A model generated the notes under the pieces. It worked only from the letters and a program-made list of their open reading frames with translations. It was not told the DNA's origin and made no database searches. From assembly GCF_000301075.1 (NCBI RefSeq), contig NZ_JH932293.1, positions 50,878 to 106,395 of the forward strand: DNA of 55,518 bases, read 5' to 3'. Positions 15,143 to 25,226 of the stretch are shown here, one piece after another. Both the position numbers and the translations under genes were made by a program. This stretch comes from Bergeyella zoohelcum ATCC 43767. Its GTDB lineage: Bacteria; Bacteroidota; Bacteroidia; Flavobacteriales; Weeksellaceae. How positions within the stretch are numbered: the first letter of the stretch is position 1; the number at the start of each line of letters is the position of its first letter.

Positions 15143-15796
15143 ATGAAACAAAAACTCTATGTAATTAGCGGACTAGGAGCTGATTTTACTGTTTTGGAAA
15201 AAATACAATTCCCCGAACAGTATGAAGTGGTTTTCATTGATTGGCTCATTCCTACACCGAATGAATCTTTTGACCGATATGTTCATAGAATGGCAGAAAA
15301 AATAGATGATACTCAGCCGTTTTCTTTGCTTGGGTATTCTTTTGGAGGGATCATCGTGCAGGAGATTGCCACTTTTAAGTCCCCTGAAAAAATTATTATT
15401 TTAGGAAGCATCAGAAATCATAGAGAAAAATCTGCACTCATGAACTGGGGATACAGAATTCCTATGATTAAAAAAATTCCTACTCGGTTTTTTAGTCAGA
15501 ATTCTGCAGCGATGTATTTCATTATCCGAAAAATTTTTGACCCCAAAAATCCTACACTCAATCAATATTTCAGAGTAAAAGACCCTTACTACTTGAAATG
15601 GAGTATAGAAAAAATCATTCAATGGAAATTTAAAACCTTACCCCATGTAATACAAATCATGGGAGATAAGGACATTGTCTTCCCAATTGAAAAATGTAAA
15701 CCAGACTTCATCATTAAAGGAGGAACACACTTATTTCCAGTAACCAAACACAAAGAAGTAAGCAAAATTTTAGCCCATTGCCTAAACACTCAATAA
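15143..15796 (+). CDS. Alpha/beta-hydrolase fold protein
   Basis: A 217-residue cytoplasmic hydrolase of unknown substrate. The N-terminal strand KLYVISGLGADFTVLEKI provides an oxyanion-type GLGAD turn. The nucleophile elbow is LLGYSFGGIIVQE (Ser of GYSFGG). Asp in MGDKDIVFP and His in KGGTHLFPV complete a plausible Ser-Asp-His triad. It starts 8 nt after the terminator of the YceI gene and is followed 18 nt later by ung, so it may share a transcript with ung. Specific esterase or lipase activity cannot be assigned. Confidence 0.8.
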   Translation: MKQKLYVISGLGADFTVLEKIQFPEQYEVVFIDWLIPTPNESFDRYVHRMAEKIDDTQPFSLLGYSFGGIIVQEIATFKSPEKIIILGSIRNHREKSALMNWGYRIPMIKKIPTRFFSQNSAAMYFIIRKIFDPKNPTLNQYFRVKDPYYLKWSIEKIIQWKFKTLPHVIQIMGDKDIVFPIEKCKPDFIIKGGTHLFPVTKHKEVSKILAHCLNTQ

Positions 15797-15814
15797 CCGA
15801 TTAATGACTTTTTT

Positions 15815-16456
15815 ATGACTTGGAAAGATATTTTATCCCCTATAAAAGAAACTGAACAATTTACCACTTTATGGAAAAAAGTAAAGGACGAATATTCTAC
15901 ACACACTTGTTTTCCTCCTAAGCATCAAATTTTTAGAGCCATAGAACTCACACCTTTTGAAAAAGTTAAAGTAGTCATTATAGGACAAGACCCTTACCAT
16001 AATGATTATCAAGCTAATGGACTTTCTTTTTCCGTAAACGAAAGCGTAGCGGCTCCGCCTTCACTTCGGAATATTTTTCAAGAATTGCACTCAGATTTGG
16101 GAATTAACAGAACGAGAAAAGACCTACAAGACTGGGCAGAGCAGGGCATTTTACTGCTCAATGCTACACTTACCGTACGCGCCCATCATGCCAATTCTCA
16201 TAAAGATTTGGGCTGGGATTACTTTACCGATTATATCATCAAAGCACTTTCTGAGCAGAGAGAAAATATCGTTTTTGTACTCTGGGGAAGTTTTGCCCAA
16301 AAGAAAAAAATGCTCATCAATGAAGCAAAGCATTTTGTGCTTCAGTCTGCACACCCTTCACCACTCTCTGCACATAGAGGTTTCTTTGGGAGTAGGCCTT
16401 TTTCGCAAATTAATAATTTCCTATCCCAAAAAGGAATTTCTGAGATAGAGTGGTAA
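15815..16456 (+). CDS. ung: Uracil-DNA glycosylase (family 1)
   Basis: A 213-residue enzyme that excises uracil from DNA in base-excision repair. The water-activating motif GQDPYH is at residues 57-62 (Asp59). It is followed by NGLSFSV, the LLLNATLTV uracil-specificity region with the Asn, and the DNA-intercalation loop HPSPLSAHRGF with the catalytic His. Length is typical. The ATG at 15815 directly precedes TWKDILSPI, which aligns with family starts. It is the last gene of this rightward group, followed by a palindrome before the convergent trmD. Confidence 0.96.
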   Translation: MTWKDILSPIKETEQFTTLWKKVKDEYSTHTCFPPKHQIFRAIELTPFEKVKVVIIGQDPYHNDYQANGLSFSVNESVAAPPSLRNIFQELHSDLGINRTRKDLQDWAEQGILLLNATLTVRAHHANSHKDLGWDYFTDYIIKALSEQRENIVFVLWGSFAQKKKMLINEAKHFVLQSAHPSPLSAHRGFFGSRPFSQINNFLSQKGISEIEW

Positions 16457-16686
16457 TATCGTCCGTATCTCCAATTTACTGGGGTAAAAAGTTTTAATTG
16501 GATAAAGTACTATGAATTTAAAAATATCCAAACACCACTACTTATTCTGAAAAGTCAAAGTATCGCTGTACATTCAAAGAAAATTCGGTATAAGCATACT
16601 AGCGTATATTAACTAACATCCTATCCAATACTATTAAATAGTTAACCTCTACAAAATCAGTCTACCCATTGTAAAAATTTAAAATC

Positions 16687-16719
16687 AACCCTTTCAGAGT
16701 TTCGAACTCTGAAAGGGTT
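16687..16719. terminator. Perfect 15-bp hairpin between ung and trmD
   Basis: AACCCTTTCAGAGTT and its exact reverse complement flank a 3-nt loop (tcg). It lies between convergent genes and could terminate both, though it lacks a long T run. The other 230 nt of the gap (16457-16686) show no gene. Confidence 0.6.
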
Positions 16720-16745
16720 TGAAAGTTCAAGAGAGTTTGAAAGGT

Positions 16746-17420
16746 TTAATCCAACAAATCTGGTCTTCTCTCCTCGGTAATTCTGAGTGCCTCACTATGT
16801 CTCCATTCTTCTATTTTTGGGGTATTACCGCTGAGCAGAATAGAAGGTACTTTTAGCCCTTTGTATTCCTCTGGACGAGTATATATAGGAGGGGAAAGGA
16901 GATTGTCCTGAAAACTATCCGTCAGAGCACTTTGCTCATCATTCAGAACACCAGGCAATAGACGAATAACGGAATCTGCCAAAACACACGCTGCCAATTC
17001 TCCACCTGTCAGCACGAAATCACCAATGGAAATTTCCATCGTGATGTGCAAATCTCTCACTCGTTGGTCTATGCCCTTATAATGTCCACACACCAGCAAT
17101 AAATTTTCTTTAATGGAAAGCGTATTCGCTATTTTCTGGCTGAGCGTAATGCCATCAGGCGTAAGGTAAATGATTTCATCATAATTTCTTTGGGATTTCA
17201 GTTCAGTGATACACTTATCCAAAGGCTCTACCATCATGACCATTCCTGCACCACCTCCGTAAGGCTCATCATCTACCTGACGATGTTTCCCTACACTCCA
17301 GTCTCTTAACTGATGAAAATGCACTTCTACCAATCCTTTTTGTACCGCCCTTCTCAGGATGGACGCCTGAAATGGGCTTTCCATCAGTTCTGGCAATACG
17401 CTGATGATGTCTATTCTCAT
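16746..17420 (-). CDS. trmD: tRNA (guanine-N1)-methyltransferase
   Basis: A 224-residue SPOUT-class enzyme that methylates G37 of tRNAs next to the anticodon using S-adenosylmethionine. Motifs: MRIDIISVLPELMESPFQAS at the N-terminus, the DDEPYGGGAGMVM segment, the trefoil-knot segment LVCGHYKGIDQRV and SIGDFVLTGGELAACVL. The C-terminal domain is a little shorter than in E. coli, normal for Bacteroidota. It lies 19 nt downstream of the NADH dehydrogenase gene on the same strand; in this window it is not part of a ribosomal rpsP-rimM-rplS group. Confidence 0.96.
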   Translation of the reverse strand: MRIDIISVLPELMESPFQASILRRAVQKGLVEVHFHQLRDWSVGKHRQVDDEPYGGGAGMVMMVEPLDKCITELKSQRNYDEIIYLTPDGITLSQKIANTLSIKENLLLVCGHYKGIDQRVRDLHITMEISIGDFVLTGGELAACVLADSVIRLLPGVLNDEQSALTDSFQDNLLSPPIYTRPEEYKGLKVPSILLSGNTPKIEEWRHSEALRITEERRPDLLD

Positions 17421-17439
17421 AATAATTATTAATCTTTAT

Positions 17440-18702
17440 TTACTGCTCCGTTCTATTACTCTTATTCGGAATAATAATGAGTCTCAGTGATGAATCTTTG
17501 TTTAAATAGCTCCACATCCAATTAAAGAAAATAGCGATTTTATTTCGTACGGAAAGGATGAGCATCAAGTGGAGGAACATCCAGAAATACCACGCAAAAA
17601 TTCCTTGAAATTTAAACTTTGGTAAATCTACCACCGCTCGGTGCTTCCCGATAGTTGCCATGGAGCCCAAGTCTTCATATTCATATTCTTTCCAGTCTGA
17701 AAGATGAGTTTTTAAAATATTTCGCCCTAAATTTTTCCCTTGGTTAATCGCTACATTAGCCACTTGAGGATGTCCATTCGGGTATTTAGGTGTTTCCATA
17801 TAGGCGATATCTCCGATGGCAAAAATATTCTCATACCCCAGCACTCGGTTATACCTGTCTGTTTTATACCTATTTCTTACCATAACTTCAGGATTCAGCC
17901 CTTCTATGACATTGCCCGTAACTCCCGCTGCCCAAATCACATTATTACTCTCTATTTCTTTTCCACTTTCTAAGAAAACTTTATTACCATCGTAGCCTGT
18001 TACTCTCTCAGAGCTTAAAAATTTGACACCCAGCTGTTTCAGATATTGCTCTGATTTATCCTGTGCTTCCTGACTCATTACCCCCAATGGCTTCTCAGTA
18101 GAACTGATAAGAATAATATTCAAATCATTAAAATTCATATTCGGATAGTCCCTAGGTAAAATATCGGATTTCATTTCAGCAAAAGCCCCCGCTAGTTCTA
18201 CTCCTGTAGGGCCACTTCCCACAATGACGATGTTCCAGTTACCATCATCACTTCTTTTTCTTTCGATAATTAATTTTTCAAAAGTCAGCAAGATATGATT
18301 ACGAATGGCTATGGCTTCTTGGGTATTTTTCATTCCGAATGCCAAGTTTTCCATCTCCTTATTGCCAAAGAAATTGGTTTTACAGCCCGTGGCAATAATG
18401 AGTTTATCATAAGAAAACTCCGCGTCATTGGTAATGATTTTATTTTGTTCAGGGACAATGCGTTGTACCTCTGTCATTCTGTACTGCGTATTCCTAGAAC
18501 GCTGAAAAATTTTCCTAAAAGGAAACGAAATATTAGAAGGCTCTATCCTCCCACATGCCACCTGATAGAAAAGAGGCTGAAACATGTGGTGGTTCATTCT
18601 ATCAATGACAATAACTTTTTTATTTTTATTGTTCAATGTTTTTGCTAGCTGAAGTCCAGCAAATCCACCACCGATGATTACTATTTTTTCTCTTGTGTGC
18701 AT
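17440..18702 (-). CDS. Type II NADH:quinone oxidoreductase (NDH-2-like)
   Basis: A 420-residue FAD- and NAD(P)H-binding oxidoreductase. The first Rossmann motif is IVIIGGGFAGLQLAK (GGGFAG at residues 11-16), the second is IVGSGPTGVELAGAFAEM, and the FAD-closing motif is ENIFAIGDIAYM. The loop HHMFQPLFYQVACGRIEP and the C-terminal amphipathic/hydrophobic region (FAWYFWMFLHLMLILSVRNK) fit membrane-associated NDH-2. It would pass electrons from NADH to menaquinone without pumping protons. The gene lies 4 nt downstream of the ABC exporter and 19 nt upstream of trmD, suggesting one leftward operon. Confidence 0.88.
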   Translation of the reverse strand: MHTREKIVIIGGGFAGLQLAKTLNNKNKKVIVIDRMNHHMFQPLFYQVACGRIEPSNISFPFRKIFQRSRNTQYRMTEVQRIVPEQNKIITNDAEFSYDKLIIATGCKTNFFGNKEMENLAFGMKNTQEAIAIRNHILLTFEKLIIERKRSDDGNWNIVIVGSGPTGVELAGAFAEMKSDILPRDYPNMNFNDLNIILISSTEKPLGVMSQEAQDKSEQYLKQLGVKFLSSERVTGYDGNKVFLESGKEIESNNVIWAAGVTGNVIEGLNPEVMVRNRYKTDRYNRVLGYENIFAIGDIAYMETPKYPNGHPQVANVAINQGKNLGRNILKTHLSDWKEYEYEDLGSMATIGKHRAVVDLPKFKFQGIFAWYFWMFLHLMLILSVRNKIAIFFNWMWSYLNKDSSLRLIIIPNKSNRTEQ

Positions 18703-18706
18703 AGCC

Positions 18707-20446
18707 TTATTTTTTATTTTCCTCTACCAGCTGAGACTGGTACAGCTTTGCATAATACCCTCCTTGTAAAAGCAGTGCTTCATGTTTTCCTTCTTCCACT
18801 ATCTTCCCTTTATTCATCACAATGATTTTATCTGCCTTTACTATGGTAGAAAGACGATGGGCAATGATGATAGAAGTTCTATTCTGAGTAATTTTCTCTG
18901 TTGCTTTTTGAATGAGCTTCTCGCTTTCCATATCTACAGAGGAGGTAGCTTCATCTAAAATAAGTATCTTAGGGTCTGAGAGATATGCCCTAAGAAAAGA
19001 GAGCAACTGTCTTTGTCCTAAAGAGATGGAACTTCCTCTTTCGCTCACAATGAAATCATATCCCCCAGGCAATTTTTGGATAAACTCATCTACTCCTATT
19101 TCTTCGGCAGCCTTTTGGATTTGTGCAATGGTGATTTCACTATTGCCAAAAGTAAGATTTTCACGGATACTTCCATGGAATAAAAAAACATCTTGTAAAA
19201 CCACCCCAATATTTTTTCTGAGATGATAAAGTTCATAAGAAGTAATATCTTCTCCGTCTAATACTATTTTGCCAGAATTAACATCATACAACCTTGGAAT
19301 CAGAGAAATAATGGTAGATTTCCCTGCTCCTGTAGCCCCTACTATCGCCACCATTTCTCCTTTTTTTACTCGGAAAGAAATTCCCTTGAGGACTTCCTGT
19401 TTGTCATCATAAGAAAAATGGACATCTTGAAACGCTATCTCTCCTTCTAAAGTATCTTTTACTATCGTTCCCTCATTGGGCAGTGCTTGGCTTTCTTCCA
19501 TTACTCCAAAGACTCTTTCTGCCCCTACAATGCCTCTTTGGATATTATTAAACCGATCTGCAATTTGCCTCAATGGCCTGATTAACATATTAATATACTG
19601 AATAAAAGCAATAACCACCCCCGCAGAAATGGTAATATACCCTCCATAAAGAAGTATAAACCCAATGAACAGGGAAGAAACCAGCTCTACCACTGGAAGG
19701 AAAAGCGAAAAGATGAAAACTGTCTTTAATAACGCAGATTTCAGCTGGGTATTAATATCTACAAATTTCTGATATTCTTGCTTTTGCCTACTAAAAATTT
19801 GAACAATGGACATGCCTGCCAGTCTTTCTTGAACAAAAGCATTCTGCTTGGAGACCATGCTTCTTTCTTCGGTAAAAGCTTTTTTTAATTTCTTCTGAAA
19901 AATTCGGGTCAAAATGACCATGATAGGAAGAATAGCAATGGAAATATAGCTGAGATGCACATCCGTTTGGAACATCATAAATAAAACGAAAATGATTCTC
20001 AATACATCCCCGAATATCATTAAAAAACCATCCGTATATACCGTAGAAATAGTATCTACATCTCCTACCGCACGAGTAACCAACTGCCCCAATGGCGTTT
20101 TATCAAAAAAATAAGTTCTAAAATAAATTAATTTTTCAAAAAGCCGCTCTCGGATACTTCTAATAACATTTTGAGAAATAAAATGCGAAAGATAGGTAAG
20201 AAAAAAATTAAGTGCCGTTTCAAAAACCACCAGTCCTGCCAAGAGATAAATATGCTTCATCATTTGAGCTTTATCTCTGTACTTTAATATATCTTCATCC
20301 ACTATCAGCATGGTAAGATACGGACGATAGGTAGCTACTATAGCAAGAACTATTGAAAGAAAAAGTGCAAATAAAAACCACCTTCTGAACTCCATACCAA
20401 TGGTAAATAGTTTGCCCAAAGTTTTCCAAGTAGTATTTTTAGCCAT
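18707..20446 (-). CDS. ABC exporter, fused permease and ATPase (MsbA-like)
   Basis: A 579-residue half-transporter. The N-terminal ABC_membrane domain has about six membrane helices (residues 20-300; FLFALFLSIVLAIVATY is the first). The C-terminal ATPase has Walker A GATGAGKST (about 370-378), Q-loop VVLQDVFLFHGSI, signature SLGQRQLLSFLRAYLSDP, Walker B ILILDEATSS and the H-loop IIAHRLSTI. The signature begins SLGQ rather than the usual LSGGQ. It should act as a homodimer in the inner membrane exporting lipids or hydrophobic compounds; the substrate is not readable from the sequence. It is the first gene of a leftward operon with ndh-2 and trmD. Confidence 0.92.
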   Translation of the reverse strand: MAKNTTWKTLGKLFTIGMEFRRWFLFALFLSIVLAIVATYRPYLTMLIVDEDILKYRDKAQMMKHIYLLAGLVVFETALNFFLTYLSHFISQNVIRSIRERLFEKLIYFRTYFFDKTPLGQLVTRAVGDVDTISTVYTDGFLMIFGDVLRIIFVLFMMFQTDVHLSYISIAILPIMVILTRIFQKKLKKAFTEERSMVSKQNAFVQERLAGMSIVQIFSRQKQEYQKFVDINTQLKSALLKTVFIFSLFLPVVELVSSLFIGFILLYGGYITISAGVVIAFIQYINMLIRPLRQIADRFNNIQRGIVGAERVFGVMEESQALPNEGTIVKDTLEGEIAFQDVHFSYDDKQEVLKGISFRVKKGEMVAIVGATGAGKSTIISLIPRLYDVNSGKIVLDGEDITSYELYHLRKNIGVVLQDVFLFHGSIRENLTFGNSEITIAQIQKAAEEIGVDEFIQKLPGGYDFIVSERGSSISLGQRQLLSFLRAYLSDPKILILDEATSSVDMESEKLIQKATEKITQNRTSIIIAHRLSTIVKADKIIVMNKGKIVEEGKHEALLLQGGYYAKLYQSQLVEENKK

Positions 20447-20467
20447 AGCTATCTAAAAGTATTTATG

Positions 20468-20475
20468 CAAAAGTA
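20468..20475 (-). promoter_or_regulatory. Putative -7 box (TACTTTTG) for the ABC exporter operon
   Basis: The complement of caaaagta reads TACTTTTG, matching TAnnTTTG, about 22 nt upstream of the ATG. No -33 box is visible at the standard spacing. Confidence 0.5.
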
Positions 20476-20532
20476 GTGAATTTGCCTCAAACGAATTATC
20501 CATAGGAGCGTATAAAAATAGAAAAAATATTG

Positions 20533-20540
20533 TAGCTTTG
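20533..20540 (+). promoter_or_regulatory. Putative -7 box (TAGCTTTG) for lspA-radA
   Basis: TAGCTTTG matches TAnnTTTG and lies about 94 nt upstream of the lspA ATG, in the gap shared with the divergent ABC exporter. Confidence 0.45.
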
Positions 20541-20633
20541 TAAGGTTTTGAAAAGACAGAAACACTAAGTATAAATATCTATTTATCAAATAATAAAACT
20601 ATAAAAATACACTCAAAAGAAATTTAAAAGCTC

Positions 20634-21260
20634 ATGAAGAAAATAGCAATAGTTACCATTTTGGTACTGCTCATTGATCAAATATCTAAAATATACATTA
20701 AAACCCATTTTCATTTGGGAGAAAGTATCCCCGTTTTAGGGCAAGATTGGTTCAGGCTTACCTTTGTAGAAAACCCAGGAATGGCTTATGGATTGCAGTT
20801 TGGTGGAATTTTAGGCAAATACGCCTTAGTCATTCTGAGAATCGTGATGATTACCTATATGTTCTTCATTTTCAAAAAATGGATAAAAATAGGACGAACG
20901 AGCAATTACTTACTCATTCCTATGGCAATGATTTTTGCCGGAGCAATAGGCAACCTCATCGATGGAATGTTCTACGGAATGATTTTCGATAGTGGAACCA
21001 CCTTTGATGAAACTACTGGAAGATGGATAAATTATGGCGGAATCTCACAGTTTACCACTTTCGGTAGCGGCTATTCCCACTTCATGAAAGGATGTGTGGT
21101 AGATATGCTTCATTTCCCTATGGTGGACACCTATATTGGCGATTACCATTTGGAGTTTTTCAAATATGTTTTTAATGTGGCAGATTCTTCCATTACCATC
21201 GGGGTAATTCTTCTTTTCCTATTTTGGAAAAAAGCATTTCCCAATGGTTTTGATTTGTAA
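20634..21260 (+). CDS. lspA: Lipoprotein signal peptidase (signal peptidase II)
   Basis: A 208-residue inner-membrane aspartyl protease that removes signal peptides from prolipoproteins. Four membrane helices are visible. The catalytic aspartates are Asp110 in AGAIGNLIDGMFYG and Asp184 in FNVADSSITIG, with ENPGMAYG upstream. It is about 40 residues longer than E. coli LspA because of an insert after the first Asp (DSGTTFDETTGRWINYGGIS...), typical of Bacteroidota. It serves lipoproteins such as those at 6503, 33569 and 43745. radA starts 30 nt downstream, probably in the same transcript. Confidence 0.95.
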   Translation: MKKIAIVTILVLLIDQISKIYIKTHFHLGESIPVLGQDWFRLTFVENPGMAYGLQFGGILGKYALVILRIVMITYMFFIFKKWIKIGRTSNYLLIPMAMIFAGAIGNLIDGMFYGMIFDSGTTFDETTGRWINYGGISQFTTFGSGYSHFMKGCVVDMLHFPMVDTYIGDYHLEFFKYVFNVADSSITIGVILLFLFWKKAFPNGFDL

Positions 21261-21290
21261 ATCATTATTTTCACCCCCAATTCTATCACT

Positions 21291-22637
21291 GTGGCAAAAC
21301 TTAAAACCGCTTATTTCTGTCAGAACTGTGGCACCCAGTATGCACAATGGCATGGGCAATGCAAAAACTGTGGACAATGGAATACTTTGGCAGAAGAAAT
21401 CACCGAGAAAAAAAGCATATTGCCTACTTCTAAAAAAAGTAAAAATCATATTATCAATATTATAGAGGTAGAAACACAAGATGAACCGAGAATAAAGACG
21501 CCTTCTGAAGAACTGAACAGAGTATTAGGAGGAGGCATCGTACTAGGTTCGGTAACCCTCATCGGTGGAGAGCCTGGCATAGGAAAATCTACCCTACTCC
21601 TTCAGCTGGCACTGAAAATGAAGAAAAAAATCCTCTATGTATCCGGAGAAGAAAGTGCTTCTCAAATAAAAATGCGTGCCGATAGACTTACTGACCTCCA
21701 AAACCCCAACTGCTTTCTCTACACCGAAACTTCCCTTGAAAAAATCATCCACGAGGCTAAAAAATTAGCTCCTGACTTTGTGATTATAGACTCTATACAA
21801 ACCATCCAAAGTCAGCTCATCGAAAGTTCACCAGGTACCGTTTCCCAAATTCGTGAATGCTCTAATGAAATCATAAAATTCGCCAAAGAAACCGCAACCC
21901 CCGTATTTTTGGTGGGGCATATTACCAAAGACGGCAATATCGCAGGGCCTAAAGTTTTAGAACACATGGTAGATGTAGTCCTCAGCTTTGATGGAGATAG
22001 GAATCATCTTTTCAGACTTTTAAGAGCCCATAAAAATAGATTTGGTTCTACTACTGAAATTGGCATCTACGAAATGATTGCCCAAGGGTTAAAAGAAATT
22101 AAAAATCCTTCGGAGATTCTTATTACCAAAAAAAATGAAGACCTCTCGGGGAATGCCGTAGCAGTAACATTGGAAGGCAATAGACCCATGCTGCTGGAAA
22201 TACAAGCCCTAGTAAGCACAGCCGTATATGGAACCCCCCAACGAAGCTCCACAGGATTTGATGCAAAAAGACTCAATATGCTTTTGGCAGTGCTAGAAAA
22301 AAGAGCAGGATTTCAGCTCGGAGCCAAGGATGTTTTTCTCAATATCACGGGAGGCATTAAAACTCAAGACCCTGCATTAGATTTGGCAGTAGTGGCCAGT
22401 ATTTTATCTTCCAACGAAGATGAAGCCATTTCTGAAAAATATTGCTTCTCAGGAGAAATAGGACTGAGCGGCGAGATAAGACCCGTAGCCCAAATAGAAC
22501 AAAGAATTACCGAAGCTGAAAAACTGGGATACGACAAAATTTTCATCTCTAATCTGAATAAATTTCCACGAAAGAAAAAGAGTATCACCATCGTAGAAGT
22601 AGCAAAAATAGAGGATTTCGTAGAAAAACTTTTTTGA
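21291..22637 (+). CDS. radA: DNA repair protein RadA
   Basis: A 448-residue RecA-like helicase that drives branch migration in recombination repair. It has an N-terminal zinc finger (Cys10, 13, 24, 27), Walker A IGGEPGIGKST (Lys99), the RadA-specific KNRFGSTTEIG motif and a C-terminal Lon-protease-like domain (GGIKTQDPALDLAVVASILS, GEIGLSGEIRPV). The start is GTG at 21291, supported by the conserved MAKLKTAYFCQNCG beginning there. Length is typical. It lies 30 nt after lspA. Confidence 0.96.
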   Translation: MAKLKTAYFCQNCGTQYAQWHGQCKNCGQWNTLAEEITEKKSILPTSKKSKNHIINIIEVETQDEPRIKTPSEELNRVLGGGIVLGSVTLIGGEPGIGKSTLLLQLALKMKKKILYVSGEESASQIKMRADRLTDLQNPNCFLYTETSLEKIIHEAKKLAPDFVIIDSIQTIQSQLIESSPGTVSQIRECSNEIIKFAKETATPVFLVGHITKDGNIAGPKVLEHMVDVVLSFDGDRNHLFRLLRAHKNRFGSTTEIGIYEMIAQGLKEIKNPSEILITKKNEDLSGNAVAVTLEGNRPMLLEIQALVSTAVYGTPQRSSTGFDAKRLNMLLAVLEKRAGFQLGAKDVFLNITGGIKTQDPALDLAVVASILSSNEDEAISEKYCFSGEIGLSGEIRPVAQIEQRITEAEKLGYDKIFISNLNKFPRKKKSITIVEVAKIEDFVEKLF

Positions 22638-22784
22638 TTTTAGAAATTGTACAATGATTTTAGAAGTGAGAAATTAGGGCTTGTACGATGTACAAAGTAT
22701 AAAGTACAATGACTTTAGAGATTAGAAACTAATAGCCAAAAACCATCTGCCAAAAGCCAGTAGCTATTCGCCAGTCGCCAAAAT

Positions 22785-22918
22785 CCTACTGCATGTATTA
22801 ACTCCATCGGAGTCAAATGTATATAGCAATAATAACCATTTTGTTATGCGACCCCAATGGGGTCGTATGTTATATAGGAAAATATTCCACTATAAACATA
22901 TGACCTCTACGAGGTCAA
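22785..22918. repeat. Dispersed hairpin repeat, copy 1
   Basis: This roughly 134-bp block contains three small palindromes (ACTCCATCGGAGT, GACCCCAATGGGGTC, GACCTCTACGAGGTC) joined by conserved linkers such as GTCAAATGTATATAGCAA and GTATGTTATATAGGAAAATA. It recurs at 25227-25359 in the same orientation. Copies flank the surface-protein locus 23016-25109. The gap 22638-23015 otherwise contains only AT-rich degenerate repeat sequence and a terminator. Confidence 0.85.
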
Positions 22919-22930
22919 TACTTAAAAAAT

Positions 22931-22963
22931 ACTTTGCCAAAGTCTTAAAGACTTTGGCAAAGT
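22931..22963 (-). terminator. Terminator for the leftward surface-protein gene
   Basis: ACTTTGCCAAAGTCTT and its exact reverse complement form a 16-bp stem. On the minus strand the stem is followed by ATTTTTT. It lies about 50 nt past the stop at 23016. Confidence 0.75.
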
Positions 22964-23015
22964 AAAAAAGTAATAATAAATTTAAAATACAAATTACTTT
23001 TATAAAAATTTTAAG

Positions 23016-24506
23016 CTACAATCCGGAACCAAAAGCACCTGTACCATCTAGCATATTCGCTCCTCCCATGTTGTATGCCCACTTGTAATTTCCTTGTGTA
23101 TCACGCGTACAGAAACCAAACACACCTACCATTTTTCCTCCTTTATCTATTTCTTTATAGTGAATAGCTCCTGCATTAGAAGCTGAACAGCCGTCAGTAG
23201 TATCCGTAGCTTTCATTACAAATTGACTGGTTTTCAGCACCCCATCTTGATCTGCTACTACTACACGGTCTCCTGTGCCTGATAAACTTTGAATTTTTGC
23301 GTTACCATCTACGACTAACTTTTCAGTTGGTAATGATGTGTTAATATAAGTATATTTCGCCCCTACAATAAGGCTACCAGAATCAGTTAGCATAAGTTTA
23401 GGACCTCCTGCTGAATCATCACTATTGTATGACCAAAATACTAGCCCATCATTATAACCACCGGGTGTATTAGGGTCTGCATCTGTCATATTATACAACA
23501 CCCATTTATTTGCTTGATGGGGTTTGTCCTTGGAATCATTTCTAATAGAAAATGAAGGTCCTATATTTCCTTGACTTTTAATTTCAATACCGTGGCTTCT
23601 AACCCCTCCATGGACATCTAATCTAAATCCATCAGCTATTTTTCCTATCCCTACATTTCTATTAGGACTAATATGAATCGCCCCCACAGGATAGGATTCT
23701 CCTATATTTCTTACACCTATTTCTAAACTGGTTGCATAAGAGGTATCATTTTGTTTTTCCACTAATTTTGATACAATTGAAACTCCATACCCCGCATTCG
23801 CTGTTGAAACGGAAGGAGTAGGGTTAAAATAAATTCTCCCCAAGGTATCACCTACTTGTGATGCTTCAGGAGTCGCTATAGACCCTCTACCAGCTACTAG
23901 AGAAAGAGCAGGGCCGTAACCAATATTATTATATCTACGGCTACTTATTCCATAACCAGAAAAGTTACTTAACCCTTGATTAGTATTATTATAACCACTA
24001 TCTTTACTAGTGATTTCTACTTCTGATTTCTTATAAGTAAATGAAGTACCATCATTTTCAGCAGGTTTCAGATAAGTCTCTGTAACTCCACCATTATCTC
24101 TCTGAGCCCAAAGCTGGTCAGTAGCATCACTCCCCGCTTTCACCCACTCTGTACCGTTGTAAAAATAGTACCCTTTTTCCGTAATCTTCGCTACTCTATT
24201 ATTTACTGTAGCATCACTTCCTGCGGAGTAAGTAGCATCCGTAGCATATACCAAAGTACCTTCTACGGGAGTTTCAATATTAGCAATTCTCGTCTTGCTT
24301 AACTTTGGGGCAATAATCCCTTCGTTAGTTTTTGACTCTACTCGGGCGTTATCACTATTCGGCTGTACATCCATCGTAGCACTCGGTGTTACGGTGTTTA
24401 TCCCTACTTTACCCTTGTAAGGGTCTTGCTGCTGTTGCTGTGCATAGCCATAAGTCATAAAACCTAAGAACGCTAACACACTGATCTTGATTGTTGTTTT
24501 GTTCAT
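23016..24506 (-). CDS. Secreted tail-fibre-like surface protein
   Basis: A 496-residue protein with signal peptide MNKTTIKISVLAFLGFMTYGYAQ followed by a Gln-rich linker (QQQQQDP). The N-terminal motif KVGINTVTPSATMDVQPN is typical of flavobacterial surface proteins with phage-tail-fibre-like repeats. Later it repeats the theme as NVGIGKIADGFRLDVHGG and TEKLVVDGNAKIQSL. The rest is rich in Gly, Asn, Ser and Thr, with beta-structure character. A two-Cys C-terminal region (TDGCSASNAG, VFGFCTRD) may be disulfide-linked. No recognisable T9SS sorting domain ends the protein. It is transcribed from a strong promoter about 570 nt upstream through a (GT)27 tract. Function (adhesion or surface layer) is inference. 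Confidence 0.8.
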   Translation of the reverse strand: MNKTTIKISVLAFLGFMTYGYAQQQQQDPYKGKVGINTVTPSATMDVQPNSDNARVESKTNEGIIAPKLSKTRIANIETPVEGTLVYATDATYSAGSDATVNNRVAKITEKGYYFYNGTEWVKAGSDATDQLWAQRDNGGVTETYLKPAENDGTSFTYKKSEVEITSKDSGYNNTNQGLSNFSGYGISSRRYNNIGYGPALSLVAGRGSIATPEASQVGDTLGRIYFNPTPSVSTANAGYGVSIVSKLVEKQNDTSYATSLEIGVRNIGESYPVGAIHISPNRNVGIGKIADGFRLDVHGGVRSHGIEIKSQGNIGPSFSIRNDSKDKPHQANKWVLYNMTDADPNTPGGYNDGLVFWSYNSDDSAGGPKLMLTDSGSLIVGAKYTYINTSLPTEKLVVDGNAKIQSLSGTGDRVVVADQDGVLKTSQFVMKATDTTDGCSASNAGAIHYKEIDKGGKMVGVFGFCTRDTQGNYKWAYNMGGANMLDGTGAFGSGL

Positions 24507-25074
<568 letters not shown>

Positions 25075-25078
25075 GAGG

Positions 25079-25109
25079 CAAAGATAGATAAAGTTTTCTA
25101 ATACACAAA
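25079..25109 (-). promoter_or_regulatory. Strong Bacteroidota-type promoter
   Basis: On the minus strand TTTG (25106-25109) is followed after exactly 19 nt by TATCTTTG (25079-25086), matching the -33 TTTG / -7 TAnnTTTG consensus and spacing. Start of transcription is predicted near 25074, heading toward the gene at 23016-24506. Confidence 0.75.
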
Positions 25110-25226
25110 AAATTTTTTATAAGTTAATTTTAGATGTTGGAGATTGTACCGCGTACAAAGTAGAATGTATAATGATTTTAGAATTTGGAAGCTAGAAAGC
25201 TATTCGCTAGAAACCAGTCGCTCAAA